Of a stretch of DNA of 64,000 bases, positions 1 to 10,299 are shown piece by piece. The stretch covers positions 11,338,321 to 11,402,320 of the forward strand of contig NW_026262659.1 in the NCBI RefSeq assembly GCF_021869535.1, read 5' to 3'. Origin of the DNA: Mytilus californianus. Its lineage: Eukaryota > Mollusca > Bivalvia > Mytilida > Mytilidae. The notes below the pieces were generated by a model. The model was not told where the DNA came from, made no database searches, and saw nothing but the letters and a program-made list of their open reading frames with translations. A program made the translations under genes and the position numbers. How positions within the stretch are numbered: position 1 is the first letter of the stretch; each line of letters opens with the position of its first letter.

Positions 1-110
1 CTGTATCAAGCTTGAATATTGTGTCCATTTTTGCCCCAACTGTTCAGGGTCGGACCTCTGCGGGCGTATCCAGCTGCGCTCAGCAAAGCAGTTTATTTTT
101 ATTTTGGAGT
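1..110. repeat. Fragment of interspersed repeat family B (3' tail)
   Basis: The segment reads like 9668-9765 and 14755-14823: a 'ctgtatcaagcttg' opening, 'ttgtgtcca', 'ccccaactgttcagggt' and 'gacctctgcgg' occur in the same order. Three related copies in one window show it is interspersed. It is non-coding as far as I can see. Confidence 0.7.
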
Positions 111-194
111 TATCTTCCTTTGTCCATGATTACAGTTGAATCAACTACAATCAATGCTTTATACAATGCAATGTTTAATTTTGACATCCACTGA

Positions 195-765
195 TAAAAC
201 ACAGATCAAGTTGAATTTGGGTAGTGTCACTTTAACCATTATTGAGTTATGCCCCTTTATAAATCGAAATATTGCAAAATTTTTAGTTTCCATTCTGTAA
301 CTTAAGTTTGCCCAAACCAAACATTATGAAACCTATACACAATATTCTTTACCACAAAACTAAGATCAAGTACAAATTTTTTGTTTCCGTTTTCTAACTT
401 TAGTTTGCCTCAACCAAATGTTATGAAACTTATACACAATGCTTATTACTACATAATACAGTTTGAGTACGAAATTTGGTGGCGACACTTTTACCATTCT
501 TGAGTTATGTCCCTTTATAAACATAAAAATTGCTGAATGTTTTAGTATGTCTCAACCAAATGTTATAAAACTTATACACAACCGTTCTAGAGTTATGCGT
601 GTTTACAAATAGAAAAATTGCTGAATTTTTAGTTTCTGTTTTCTACTTAAGTTAGCCTCAACCAAATGTTATGAGACTTACACACAATGCTTATTACCAC
701 AAAACTCAGATCAAGTTCAAATTTGGGCAGTGTCACTTTTACTGTTCTTCAGTTGTGTTCCTTTA
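195..765. repeat. Degenerate tandem modules of about 100-140 bp
   Basis: Successive modules carry 'ttatgaaacttatacacaat' (near 324, 420, 561 and 668), followed by 'agatcaagt', 'tgtcacttttac' and 'gagttatg(c/t)ccctttata'. Spacing varies (96, 141, 107 bp), so the copies are old. I recall this module as common in mussel genomes. No gene is visible. Confidence 0.7.
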
Positions 766-869
766 TACCTATATGATATGCAAGTGGGGGCATCATCTGT
801 GTCCACATGTGGACACTCTCCACATTTATTTTAGAATTTGCTCTCTAACACTTCCTTTATAGAAAGAAA

Positions 870-2275
870 TGTAGTGACACTAAGATATATCATATATACC
901 ATCCAATGTGGATGTTATATTTGCATAGCTTATTATGGACAATGTCATTAAAAACTTCGAAGTCTGAAAATGCTGCACCAGATGAATGATATATATGCAA
1001 CATGGTTACTGTAAACAAATTTAATTATTTTATGCAATGTACTAAATAGAAACAAAGTAAGTAATTCTGGTGACCTCTAGTTTAGTGACCTTTATATGAT
1101 TTGATTTCTACACAGTATTACGCATGTGTCTACATTTGTTTGATAGGATGTGTTGAAAAAACATGCCATTTTCAACATAAAAGAAAATCTTAAATGCCAA
1201 TTTATATAATTTTGCATATCAATATTTCAGTGTTTGAACATTGTTCAGATATAAATTCTCCTGTCATACAAAGTTTGTCAAAATTTATAAAGTTACATAG
1301 TCAAATGCTAGCTAAAATGACCTGTGATTTTATAATCATCTGCTAAATCTGATAACTTTCATTAGAACAACTGCGCTAAATTGAACTTAACCAGGCTAAA
1401 GTCATGATAGTAATGATTTTTTACATGCAAATAATTTTGCAGAGCTTCCAACAATATAATACTTAGAGCATTAAGTCCTGAGTTATTGGTCTTTAATTGT
1501 AAATTATTAGACAATTTTTTTATATGATTGTCTGGATGTACTTCAAGTTCACTTGCACTAAATCGCTTGAAATTTATAAATATCATAGCTTATGAAAGTA
1601 AGCTCCTTTTAGATTTTGATCATTTTCAGATTAATTGTTCCAGAGCTATGTCACTTCAATTGTACATATAAGCAAGGCAATATTTCACATTTTTTTGATA
1701 CAATAAATCATGTTGTTGCTTTTCTTTTTTTTTTTTTTTTTTTTTTTTACCTTGATCTTTTTGTGTGATGAATTTTCATCTAAAACAATTCGACTGTGAA
1801 TGTTTTTTTCTCTCTCAGTAGAGTAGAGTGAGAAAATGATGACATCATAGGCCAACATCATCAACATTGTCTAGGAAAATAGCAATAAGCAGATTATCTA
1901 TGGTCTTTTAACTTGAGAAAGTTTCTCGGCTATATCTCCTCTCAGTGCTATCACCCATCTATGAAATTGTAGCCAATAAACCCTTGTTTTCAGAACTATA
2001 GATATTCTATAGCTATCTGTTCCAGAAAAGTTAAATGTGATCTTGATGGTATTTTAAGAAATCATTCCCCTTTTCAAAAGTGTAGCAGGCAATACATTCC
2101 ATAATGTCGTCTAATCTTTGAAAGCTTGTAACAATTTACAGATAGAGGTGTGAATATGTTTGCCCTATAAACTTACAAACTTAAAGGCATTGCTATTAAT
2201 GCTTTACTTTGTGTCAATTCTGACACTGTTATGTAAATTGTCAGCATATTAAAGTATACTTTAAGTCCATGTGGT
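870..2275. other. AT-rich stretch without a recognisable gene
   Basis: I see no convincing coding segment on either strand. The only distinct feature is a run of 24 T at 1725-1748. It could be intron or intergenic DNA. Confidence 0.5.
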
Positions 2276-2277
2276 GA

Positions 2278-2375
2278 CATTTAGTTGCTTGCATCCACGT
2301 CATTTGGACTTTGGTGGGTAGTTTTGGCATTGGCAATCACATCTCCTTATTTTTATATTATATATAAAATCTTAT
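2278..2375 (+). mobile_element. 5'-truncated 3' end of the RT retroelement family
   Basis: The segment contains 'gttgcttgcatccac', 'tcatttggact', 'ggcattggcaatcac' and 'atctccttatttttatatta'. These match, in order, the reverse complement of the 3' end of the retroelement at 48436-49809 and the plus-oriented piece at 58566-58698. Only about 100 bp remain, consistent with 5' truncation on insertion. Confidence 0.65.
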
Positions 2376-2649
2376 TCACATTTTAGGTCAACAATATCTG
2401 CAAGATAACAATTCAAAAATTAATTAAATTCTTTTGCCAATTTCCGTAAAATTTTCATTTCTTGGTATATTGAATAATCGAGGTCAGTTTCTTTTTGAAG
2501 CAGGAAAAAATAAATTGAATTCTGCCAGTACAAACATTTTGTATGATCTATTGATAATAGACAGTAGTGCAATTTGTTCTTGAACCTACAAGTAAAGGTC
2601 TTTACTGATAAAATTATATTAATAAATTATCTATGTTGACCAGAGTCTT

Positions 2650-4335
2650 CAGGTGCACCATTCCAGATTTTATATACTTGGTACATGTACTGATACAGTA
2701 TTGTGTGCTTCCCAATCCAGATTTTATATACATGTACTGGAACATCATTGTGTGTTACCCATGCCAGATGTTATATACAAGTACTGATACATCATTATAT
2801 GTTTTACAATCCAGATTTTATATACATGTACTGGCACATCATTACAGGTATATGTTTTACAATCCAGATTTTATATACATGTACTGGCACATCATTGTGT
2901 GTTACCCATGCCAGATGTTTTATACAAGTACTAATACATCATTATATGTTTTACAATCCAGATTTTATATACATGTACTGGCACATCATTACAGGTATAT
3001 GTTTTACAATCCAGATTTTATATACATGTACTGGCACATCATTACAGGTATATGTTTTACAATCCAGATTTTATATACATGTACTGGCACATCATTACAG
3101 GTATATGTTTCCCATTCCAGATTTTATATACATGTACTGGCACATCATTACAGGTATATGTTTTACAATCCAGATTTTATATACATGTACTGGCACATCA
3201 TTACAGGTATATGTTTTACAATCCAGATTTTATATACATGTACTGGCACATCATTACAGGTATATGTTTCCCATTCCAGATTTTATATACATGTACTGGC
3301 ACATCATTACAGGTATATGTTTTACAATCCAGATTTTATATACATGTACTGGCACATCATTACAGGTATATGTTTTACAATCCAGATTTTATATACATGT
3401 ACTGGCACATCATTACAGGTATATGTTTTACAATCCAGATTATATATACATGTACTGGCACATCATTACAGGTATATGTTTTACAATCCAGATTTTATAT
3501 ACATGTACTGGCACATCATTACAGGTATATGTTTTACAATCCAGATTATATATACATGTACTGGCACATCATTACAGGTATATGTTTTACAATCCAGATT
3601 TTATATACATGTACTGGCACATCATTACAGGTATATGTTTTACAATCCAGATTTTATATACATGTACTGGCACATCATTACAGGTATATGTTTTACAATC
3701 CAGATTTTATATACATGTACTGGCACATCATTACAGGTATATGTTTTACAATCCAGATTTTATATACATGTACTGGCACATCATTACAGGTATATGTTTT
3801 ACAATCCAGATTTTATATACATGTACTGGCACATCATTACAGGTATATGTTTAACAATCCAGATTTTATATACATGTACTGGCACATCATTACAGGTATA
3901 TGTTTTACAATCCAGATTTTATATACATGTACTGGCACATCATTACAGGTATATGTTTCCCATTCCAGATTTTATATACATGTACTGGCACATCATTACA
4001 GGTATATGTTTTACAATCCAGATTTTATATACATGTACTGGCACATCATTACAGGTATATGTTTTACAATCCAGATTTTATATACATGTACTGGCACATC
4101 ATTACAGGTATATGTTTTACAATCCAGATTTTATATACATGTACTGGCACATCATTACAGGTATATGTTTTACAATCCAGATTTTATATACATGTACTGG
4201 CACATCATTACAGGTATATGTTTCCCATTCCAGATTTTATATACATGTACTGGCACATCATTACAGGTATATGTTTTACAATCCAGATTTTATATACATG
4301 TACTGGCACATCATTATGTGTTACGCATTCCAGAT
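2650..4335. repeat. 53-bp minisatellite, about 31 units
   Basis: From 2995 to 4319 there are 25 consecutive units of exactly 53 bp, each beginning 'gtatatg' and containing 'caatccagattttatata' and 'catgtactggcacatcatt'. Units at 2650-2994 and after 4319 are diverged and lack 'acaggtatatg'. A minority variant has 'tttcccattccag' in place of 'ttttacaatccag' (near 3109, 3268, 3957 and 4222, all multiples of 53 apart). The unit has no stop codon in any forward frame, so open frames of up to 592 codons appear. I treat these as repeat artefacts. Confidence 0.95.
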
Positions 4336-4399
4336 TTTATATGCTTGTACTGGCACATTGTTGTGTGTTTCCCATGCCCAAAGTTATGTACGCTTGCTA

Positions 4400-5510
4400 T
4401 TCTTTAAGTGAAAATTGTATATGTTCATAAACATTTTATATGGTCAAAGATCACAAGACCAGTTTTTCAAATTTTAAAACAGAAAAAAAATGTCAATGTT
4501 CCATGTTTATAATGTTTATGTTCATGTCATTTTTATTTTGCTTTGTGTTATTATCTAATGTTAGTAACAGTTCTATTGTTTATTTTTCAACTTATCAAAT
4601 TCTTTAGAAAATGAGGAGAAGAGATGATTGATTTCCAATGAGACAACTATTAAAATGTCAGGGTATAGTTTAAGTTATTGTGAAGCCTCTTCCTCAGCAT
4701 GCCCAATAACTATTGCAATAACTCTTTAAAGGATCCATATGTGACCTCATTTTGCAAGGCAAAAATTTCTGTCTATTTAACAAATCATTTTTTTCCAGTT
4801 CCAGTCAATATTTCCAACAGATATTCTTGACATAGCAGATTTTACCTTATAATAACTGTAATATAACTTTTATAACAAAATTCCTCTAGTTGCACAAGAC
4901 ATTTTGTCATAGGCTGTGCCTACTCTAACCTGAAATTCTGAATCAGACATCCTATAATTATCCTGATGTATGGCTTCAATGAAATATGATATTGAAGTTT
5001 TACATGAAGTGTTATATTTGTTATCTGTTATTGAAGTACTATAAAAGTTTATGCAATTATCTAACAGATAAATGATATCAGGTCTGACATATAATTTATA
5101 TAATATCTTTCAGAATAAGTTCATAAACAGAACCAGGGTAAGGTATTCTCCATTATGATTCTTGAACTTTAAGAAAGTATTCCACTTTGAACTGAAGTAA
5201 AATTCACAGATCATAATAATTCCTTACACTTTGGGAATCATTCTAGTTATTCACCAGTATCAAATACTACAATCTACAATCTAAGGAAAGAAGTTATAAA
5301 AGAAACTTCAATATCTAGCATATAAAAGGACAAAAAAAAGAAGTCACTTCTAACATTAATTAACTACATTATTAAATAATTTTGACATCAAGTTGCATGA
5401 TGACTGAGTTTTTTTTATATTGGTTGCCTTGATTTAATTTGATGATGGATTTTATTTCAATCACTCTAAATCCTTATGGACATTGAAATCAAATATCCTT
5501 CATTAGTTCT
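4400..5510. other. AT-rich stretch, no gene seen
   Basis: No coding segment is apparent. A short piece at 4604-4650 ('aggagaagagatgattgatttccaatgagacaact') may be a strongly diverged remnant of the retroelement tail found elsewhere, but I am not sure. Confidence 0.45.
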
Positions 5511-5516
5511 ATTGCC

Positions 5517-6346
5517 TACATGCCGTGAGGATTATTTGTCATTGGTTTAGTGCAGTGTGGATTATTTGTCATTGGTTTAGTGCAGTGTAGATTATTTGTC
5601 ATTGGTTTAGTGCAGTGTGGATTATTTGTCCTTGGTTTAATGTCGTGTGGATTATTTGTCATTGGTTTAGTGCCGTGTGGATTATTTGTCATTGGTTTAG
5701 TGCAGTGTGGATTATTTGTCCTTGGTTTAGTGTCATGTGGATTATTTGTCATTGGTTTAGTGCAGTGAGGATTACTTGTCATTGGTTTAGTGCAGTGTGG
5801 ATTATTTGTCATTGGTTTAGTGCAGTGAGGATTATTTGTCATTGGTTTAGTGCAGTGTGGATTATTTGTCATTGGTTTAGTGCAGTGTGGATTACTTGTC
5901 ATTGGCTTAGTGCAGTGTGGATTACTTGTCATTGGTTTAGTGCAGTGTGGATTATTTGTCATTGGTTAGTGCAGTGTGGATTATTTGTCATAGGTTTAGT
6001 ACAGTGTGGATTACTTGTCATTGGTTTAGTGCAGTGTGGATTACTTGTCATTGGTTTAGTGCAGTGTGGATTATTTGTCATAGGTTTAGTGCAGTGTGGA
6101 TTATTTGTCATTGGTTTAGTGCAGTGAGGATTATTTGTCATTGAATTAGTGCAGTGTGGATTATTTGTCATAGGTTTAGTGCAGTGTGGATTATTTGTCA
6201 TTGGTTTAGTGCAGTGAGAATTATTTGTCATTGGTTTAGTGCAGTGAGGATTATTTGTCATTGGTTTAGTGCAGTGTGGATTATTTGTCATTGGTTTAGT
6301 GCCATGTGCATTATTTGTCATTGGTTTAGTGCAGTGTGGATTAATT
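5517..6346. repeat. 30-bp minisatellite, about 28 units
   Basis: The unit is 'ttatttgtca' + 'ttggtttagt' + 'gcagtgtgga'. Most units are exactly 30 bp. One unit near 5961 lost a base (29 bp) and shifts the frame. Because 30 is divisible by three and the unit lacks stops in several frames, open frames appear on both strands (minus strand: a 10-residue repeat of the type CTKPMTNNPH, broken at the 29-bp unit). There is no independent sign of a gene. Confidence 0.95.
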
Positions 6347-6454
6347 GTTTTCTCTTTAGAAACCATACACTGCTTACACTCATGCAGTTTGATTTACCCA
6401 AGTTCAGCAGTATTACACGCATGCAATAGTAATTAATAATTATTTTCAGTAGAG

Positions 6455-6700
6455 TAGTTGGTGAGGATAAGTTACGACCAATTATGTATCTTAGGGATAT
6501 TTTACCCCAGGAATAGATTACCTTAGCTGTATTTGGCAAAAACCTTTCAGAATTTTGGGTCCTCAAAGCTCTTCAACTTCTTTCTTTATTTGGCCTTTTT
6601 AACTTTTTTGATTCGAGCGTCACTGATGAGTCTTTTGTAGACGAAACGTACGTCTGGCGTACAAAATTTTAATCCTGGTATCTATGACGAATTTATTTAG
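6455..6700 (+). mobile_element. Short interspersed element carrying a hammerhead ribozyme (retrozyme-like)
   Basis: The stretch runs from 'gataagttacgaccaattatg' through 'ttttgggtcctcaaagctc' to the ribozyme core and 'aatcctggtatctatgacg'. I recall this order as a very frequent mussel repeat. The self-cleaving motif suggests a retrozyme or similar small non-coding retroelement. Boundaries are approximate and I found no target-site duplication. Confidence 0.6.
6618..6659 (+). ncRNA. Hammerhead ribozyme motif (type I, minimal helix III)
   Basis: The conserved core is complete. CTGATGA is at 6623-6629. A helix II of GTCT/AGAC (6630-6633, 6639-6642) closes a 5-nt loop. GAAA is at 6643-6646. The palindrome CGTACG (6647-6652) takes the helix III position, followed by the cleavage dinucleotide TC at 6653-6654. 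Helix I can form between CGTCA (6618-6622) and TGGCG (6655-6659), with one G-U pair. The predicted cut follows C6654. A helix III of only two pairs plus a 2-nt loop should be weak in a monomer. The palindrome would instead let two ribozymes pair, as reported for small metazoan retrozymes. Confidence 0.8.
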
Positions 6701-7020
6701 ATGGTCAACAGACACTCTTTCTCAGGTATTCATTTTGGATCATCATAATGAACTTACCTACTCAAACAGTCTTAAGTGCTTATAGTCATCAGCAGTCAAT
6801 ATTTATTGTGAATTTAAGTCTCAACAAGTTTAGTTTTTCTTTTTAACAATATTTGGCTTGTATTCGTTAGTCATTCCACTATTTGTACAGTTTTCGTGAT
6901 CTTCAGTCTCTTAATTACGCTAAACAAAAATGTTGCCTCTTTGAACATGGTAGGTAGATAGGAATTATATTTCATTTTTCTTAATTTTTTTAACTTGAGT
7001 ACATAAAAAGACCTGTAATT
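6700..7020. other. Unassigned spacer
   Basis: AT-rich sequence between the ribozyme element and family A. I see no gene or clear repeat. Confidence 0.4.
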
Positions 7021-7022
7021 TT

Positions 7023-7670
7023 TGTTGAGCCTGCGACAAAGCTCGACATAGGGATAGTGATCCGGCGGCGTTAGCTAACTTCTTAAAAGCTTTATATTTT
7101 AGAAGATGGAAGACCTGGATGCTTCATACTTTGTATATAGATGCCTTATGTTATGAAGTTTCCGTCTGTCACATGTCCATTGTCCTTGACCTCATTTTCA
7201 TGGTTCAGTGACTACTTGAAAAAAAAGTTAAGATTTTTTGTAATGCTAATTTCTCTCTTATTATGAGTAATAGGATAACTATATTTGGTATGTGCGTACC
7301 TTGCAAGGTCCGCATGCCCGTCAGACAGTTTTCACATGACCTCGACCTCATTTCATGGATCAGTGAACAAGGTTAAGTTTTGGTGGTCAAGTCCATATCT
7401 CAGATACTATAAGCAATAGGTCTACTATATTTGGTGTATGGAAGGATTGTAAGGTGTACATGTCCAACTGGCAAGTGTCATCTGACCTTGACCTCATTTT
7501 CATGGTTCAGTGGTTATAGTTAAGTTTTTGTGTTTTGGTCTGTTTTTCTTAAACTATATGCAATAGGTCTACTATATTTGGTGTATGGAAATATTTTTTG
7601 ATGTACATGTCAGTCTCGCAGGTTTTCTTTGACCTTGACCTCATTTTCATGGTTCATTGCTCAGTGTTTT
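7023..7670 (+). mobile_element. Repeat family A, 5' part (interrupted copy)
   Basis: It opens with 'tgttgagcctgcgac' and 'gctcgacatagggatagtgatccggcgg' and stays collinear with the fuller copy at 41591-42859 down to 'ttcattgctcagtg'. The collinear match resumes at about 9767, so this is the left part of one element split by an insertion. Internally it is built of diverged modules of about 140-165 bp, each with 'tgaccttgacctcatttt' or a variant. No protein is encoded. Confidence 0.85.
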
Positions 7671-7671
7671 T

Positions 7672-8285
7672 ATACGAAAAAGGGGCAAAAAACAAGCATT
7701 TTTCTAGTTTCATGACAAAAACTTGTGTGTAAGTGTATGGATCTTTCTGAAATTGTACTACAAGGTTCCATATCACAAAGGGAAAGCTGGAATTGAGTTT
7801 GGGGGTAATTGCCCAAAACGTTTAGGAATAAGGGGCCAAAAATAAGCATTTTTCTAGTTTCCAGACAATAACTTGTGTTCAAGTGTATGGATCTCTCTGA
7901 AATTGTACTGCAAGGTACCATACCACAAAGGGAAGGCTGGGATTGATTTTAGGGGTAATTGCCTCAAAATTTTTGGAATTAGGGGCCAAAAAGGGGCAAA
8001 AAACAAGCATTTTTCTAGTTTCAGGACAATAACTTGTGTGTAAGTGTATGGATCTTTATGAAATTGTACTACAAGGTTCCATTTCACAAAAGAAAGCTGG
8101 GTTTGAGTTTGAGGGTAATTGCCCTAAACGTTTAGGAATTTTGGATCAAAAAGGGGCATAAAAACAAGCATTTTTCTAGTTTCCAGACAATAACTTGTGT
8201 TCAAGTGTATGGATCTCTCTGAAATTGTACTGCAAGGTACCATACCACAAAGGGAAGGCTGGGATTGAGTTTTGGGGTGATGAAT
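7672..8285. repeat. Four tandem modules of about 155 bp (repeat family B)
   Basis: Modules start with 'aggggcaaaaaacaagcatt' or variants (near 7680, 7831, 7990 and 8150) and share 'ctagtttc', 'ataacttgtgt', 'aagtgtatggatct', 'tgaaattgtact' and 'cacaaagggaaagctgg'. The open frames on the minus strand follow the repeat and are not evidence for a gene. I infer that this is the body of the element whose tail lies at 9586-9765. Confidence 0.8.
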
Positions 8286-8384
8286 CATAAGGGGGTTCAA
8301 AAAATTTGGGAGAGGGATTTTTTTTTAATTTTTTTCCCTTTTTTTTCTTTAAAATTTTCAATTTTCAATTGGTTATTTCTGATT

Positions 8385-9560
8385 TATATATGTAAGCCTC
8401 AAATCCATGTCCAGCCTCAGATCTATGTCCTTTCCGCAAATCTATGTCCTTTTTAATATTGCGTCATAGACTTTCCAAATTTATGTCCTTTATTGTCTCA
8501 AATCTATTTCTTTTATTGTCTCAAATCTATTTCTTTTATTGTCTCAAACCTATGTCCTGTATTGTCTCAAATCTATGTCCTTTATTAACTGAAATCTATG
8601 GCCATTTTTGTCTCAAATCTATGTCCTTTATTGAAATGTGGTGACGTAATACATAGCAAGATGTAATCAAGTAAAAAAAAATATGTGTAGTTTCATTCTT
8701 GAAGGCACATTAATAAAGTAACATGTATGCTCGTTATGCCATTAATTTGTACACTGAATTATGTTGTGGTTGTTAAATGTTGATAACATGGTACATAATG
8801 GATTTTAAAAAATACATAGATTCGAATCCGGAATAGTTTCACCAGAAAAAAACTTTTTTGATAAGATAGTGGCACAAAATGTCGTTGTTAAAACGGCAAT
8901 AAATTATACCCTAAACATTTTTATGTGGTACCTATACATTGAAACATTGAACAAAAAGTTTGTAAATAGGTGTATGTGTTTACAGATTACGATACAGAAT
9001 AGGTTCAATTCATTGTTGAAGGCCGTACATGTATCTTTAGTTGCTTGTATATACAGATGTCATTTTCGTATTTGTTATCAAGAAGTAATGAGTAAAGGGA
9101 AATAACCATAATTACTACAGAACAATTAAACACGGGATCAAGAAAAGCAAACAATTTGAAAATGTTGTAGTTTTACAATAAAATGTAAATCATACAATAA
9201 TTACACACGCATGTAAATTTTTATGCACACACATGGAGAACACATCCCAACTTAACATTGAATTATGGGAAATGACTTAATAAAACAAAAATCCTATAAG
9301 GCCGTACTTATTAGACTGGCATAAACAGATTTAAGAAAAGAACACAGATTTGAGGCCGTATCTTTTTTAACGAACATAGATTTGCGAATGACGTCACGAT
9401 TGAAAACAAATTTGAAAATAGGACACAGATTTGAGGCCGTATCTTTTTTAACGGACATAGATAAGCGATTGACGTCACGATGGGGCACAGATTTGAGAAA
9501 CGGACACAGATTTGAGGCCGTACACAGATCTGAGGTTTACATATATAAAAGCAAATAATA
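8385..9560. mobile_element. Foldback-type element with long inverted arms
   Basis: The left end reads 'ttatatatgtaagcctca' and the right end, reversed, reads 'tttatatatgtaaacctca'. The left arm (8385-8640) holds repeats of 'tattgtctcaaatctatgtcc' at 23-bp spacing (8491, 8514, 8537, 8560). The right arm (9300-9560) holds the inverted equivalents ('ggacacagatttgaggc', 'acggacatag', 'gacgtcacga'). The centre (about 8640-9290) has no recognisable transposase. It sits inside repeat family B. Confidence 0.75.
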
Positions 9561-9585
9561 ATGATATGGTTTGAATAGGTAAATT

Positions 9586-9766
9586 AAAAATTTTTAAGTT
9601 CTTAGACCACATTCATTCTGTGTCAGAAACCTATGCTGTGTCAAATATTTAATCACAATCCAAATTCAGTGCTGTATCAAGCTTGCATGTTGTGTCCATA
9701 CTTGCCCCAACTGTTCAGGGTTAGACTTCTGCGGTCGTATCAAGCTGCACCCAGCGGAGCATTTTA
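9586..9766 (+). repeat. Repeat family B, 3' tail
   Basis: The segment 'ccacattcattctgtgtcag' through 'ctatgctgtgtcaaatattt' to 'gttcagggttagacttctgc' matches 14690-14823 and, in part, 1-110. It immediately precedes the point where family A resumes. Confidence 0.8.
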
Positions 9767-10295
9767 TTGTGTTTTGGTCTGTTTTTCTTAAACTATAAGC
9801 AATAGCTCAACTATATTTGTTGTATGGAAGGATTGTAAGATGTATATGTCTGTCTGGCAGGAAACATCTGACCTTGACCTCATTTTCATGGTTCATTGGT
9901 CAATGTTAAGTTTTCATGGTTAAGTTTGTTTCTTAGATACTATAAGCAATATGTCAACAATATTTAATGCATAGATTGATAGTAAGGTGTACATGTCTGT
10001 CTGGCATGGTTCATCTGACCTTGACCTCATTTTCATGGTTTATTGGTTAATGTTTCGATTTCTTGGTTAAGTCTGTTTCTTAGAAACTATAAGCAATAGG
10101 TCAACTATATTTGGTGTATTGAATGATTGTAAGGTGTACATGTATTTCTCATTTGGTTTATCTGACCTTGACCTCATTTTCTTGGATCATGCTAAGTTTA
10201 TGTGATACTTGTAGTAAAACTTAATAGTTAGGACTATCAACATAAAATCAATGGTTAGTAAAGAAGGCGAGACATTTCAGCGTGTGCACTCTTGT
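9767..10295 (+). mobile_element. Repeat family A, 3' part (interrupted copy)
   Basis: The sequence resumes at 'tgtgttttggtctgtttttc' and runs to 'ggcgagacatttcagcgtgt' and 'gcactcttgt', collinear with 42400-42859 of the fuller copy. Together with 7023-7670 it makes one element split by about 2.1 kb. Confidence 0.85.
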
Positions 10296-10299
10296 ATCA

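Noticed and set aside
2633..4411. 592-codon forward frame and the overlapping 451-, 383- and 176-codon frames
   Set aside because: They read through the 53-bp array, whose unit has no stop in any forward frame. The same repeated peptide appears in every frame with a phase shift. No start context, splice signals or non-repeat domain support a gene.
5517..6346. CRISPR-like appearance of the 30-bp array
   Set aside because: There are no unique spacers. The units are directly contiguous, so this is a simple minisatellite in a eukaryotic genome.
7670..8361. Minus-strand frames with a repeated GTLQYNFREIHTLEHKLLSG-type peptide
   Set aside because: They follow the 155-bp modules of repeat family B and break at module edges.
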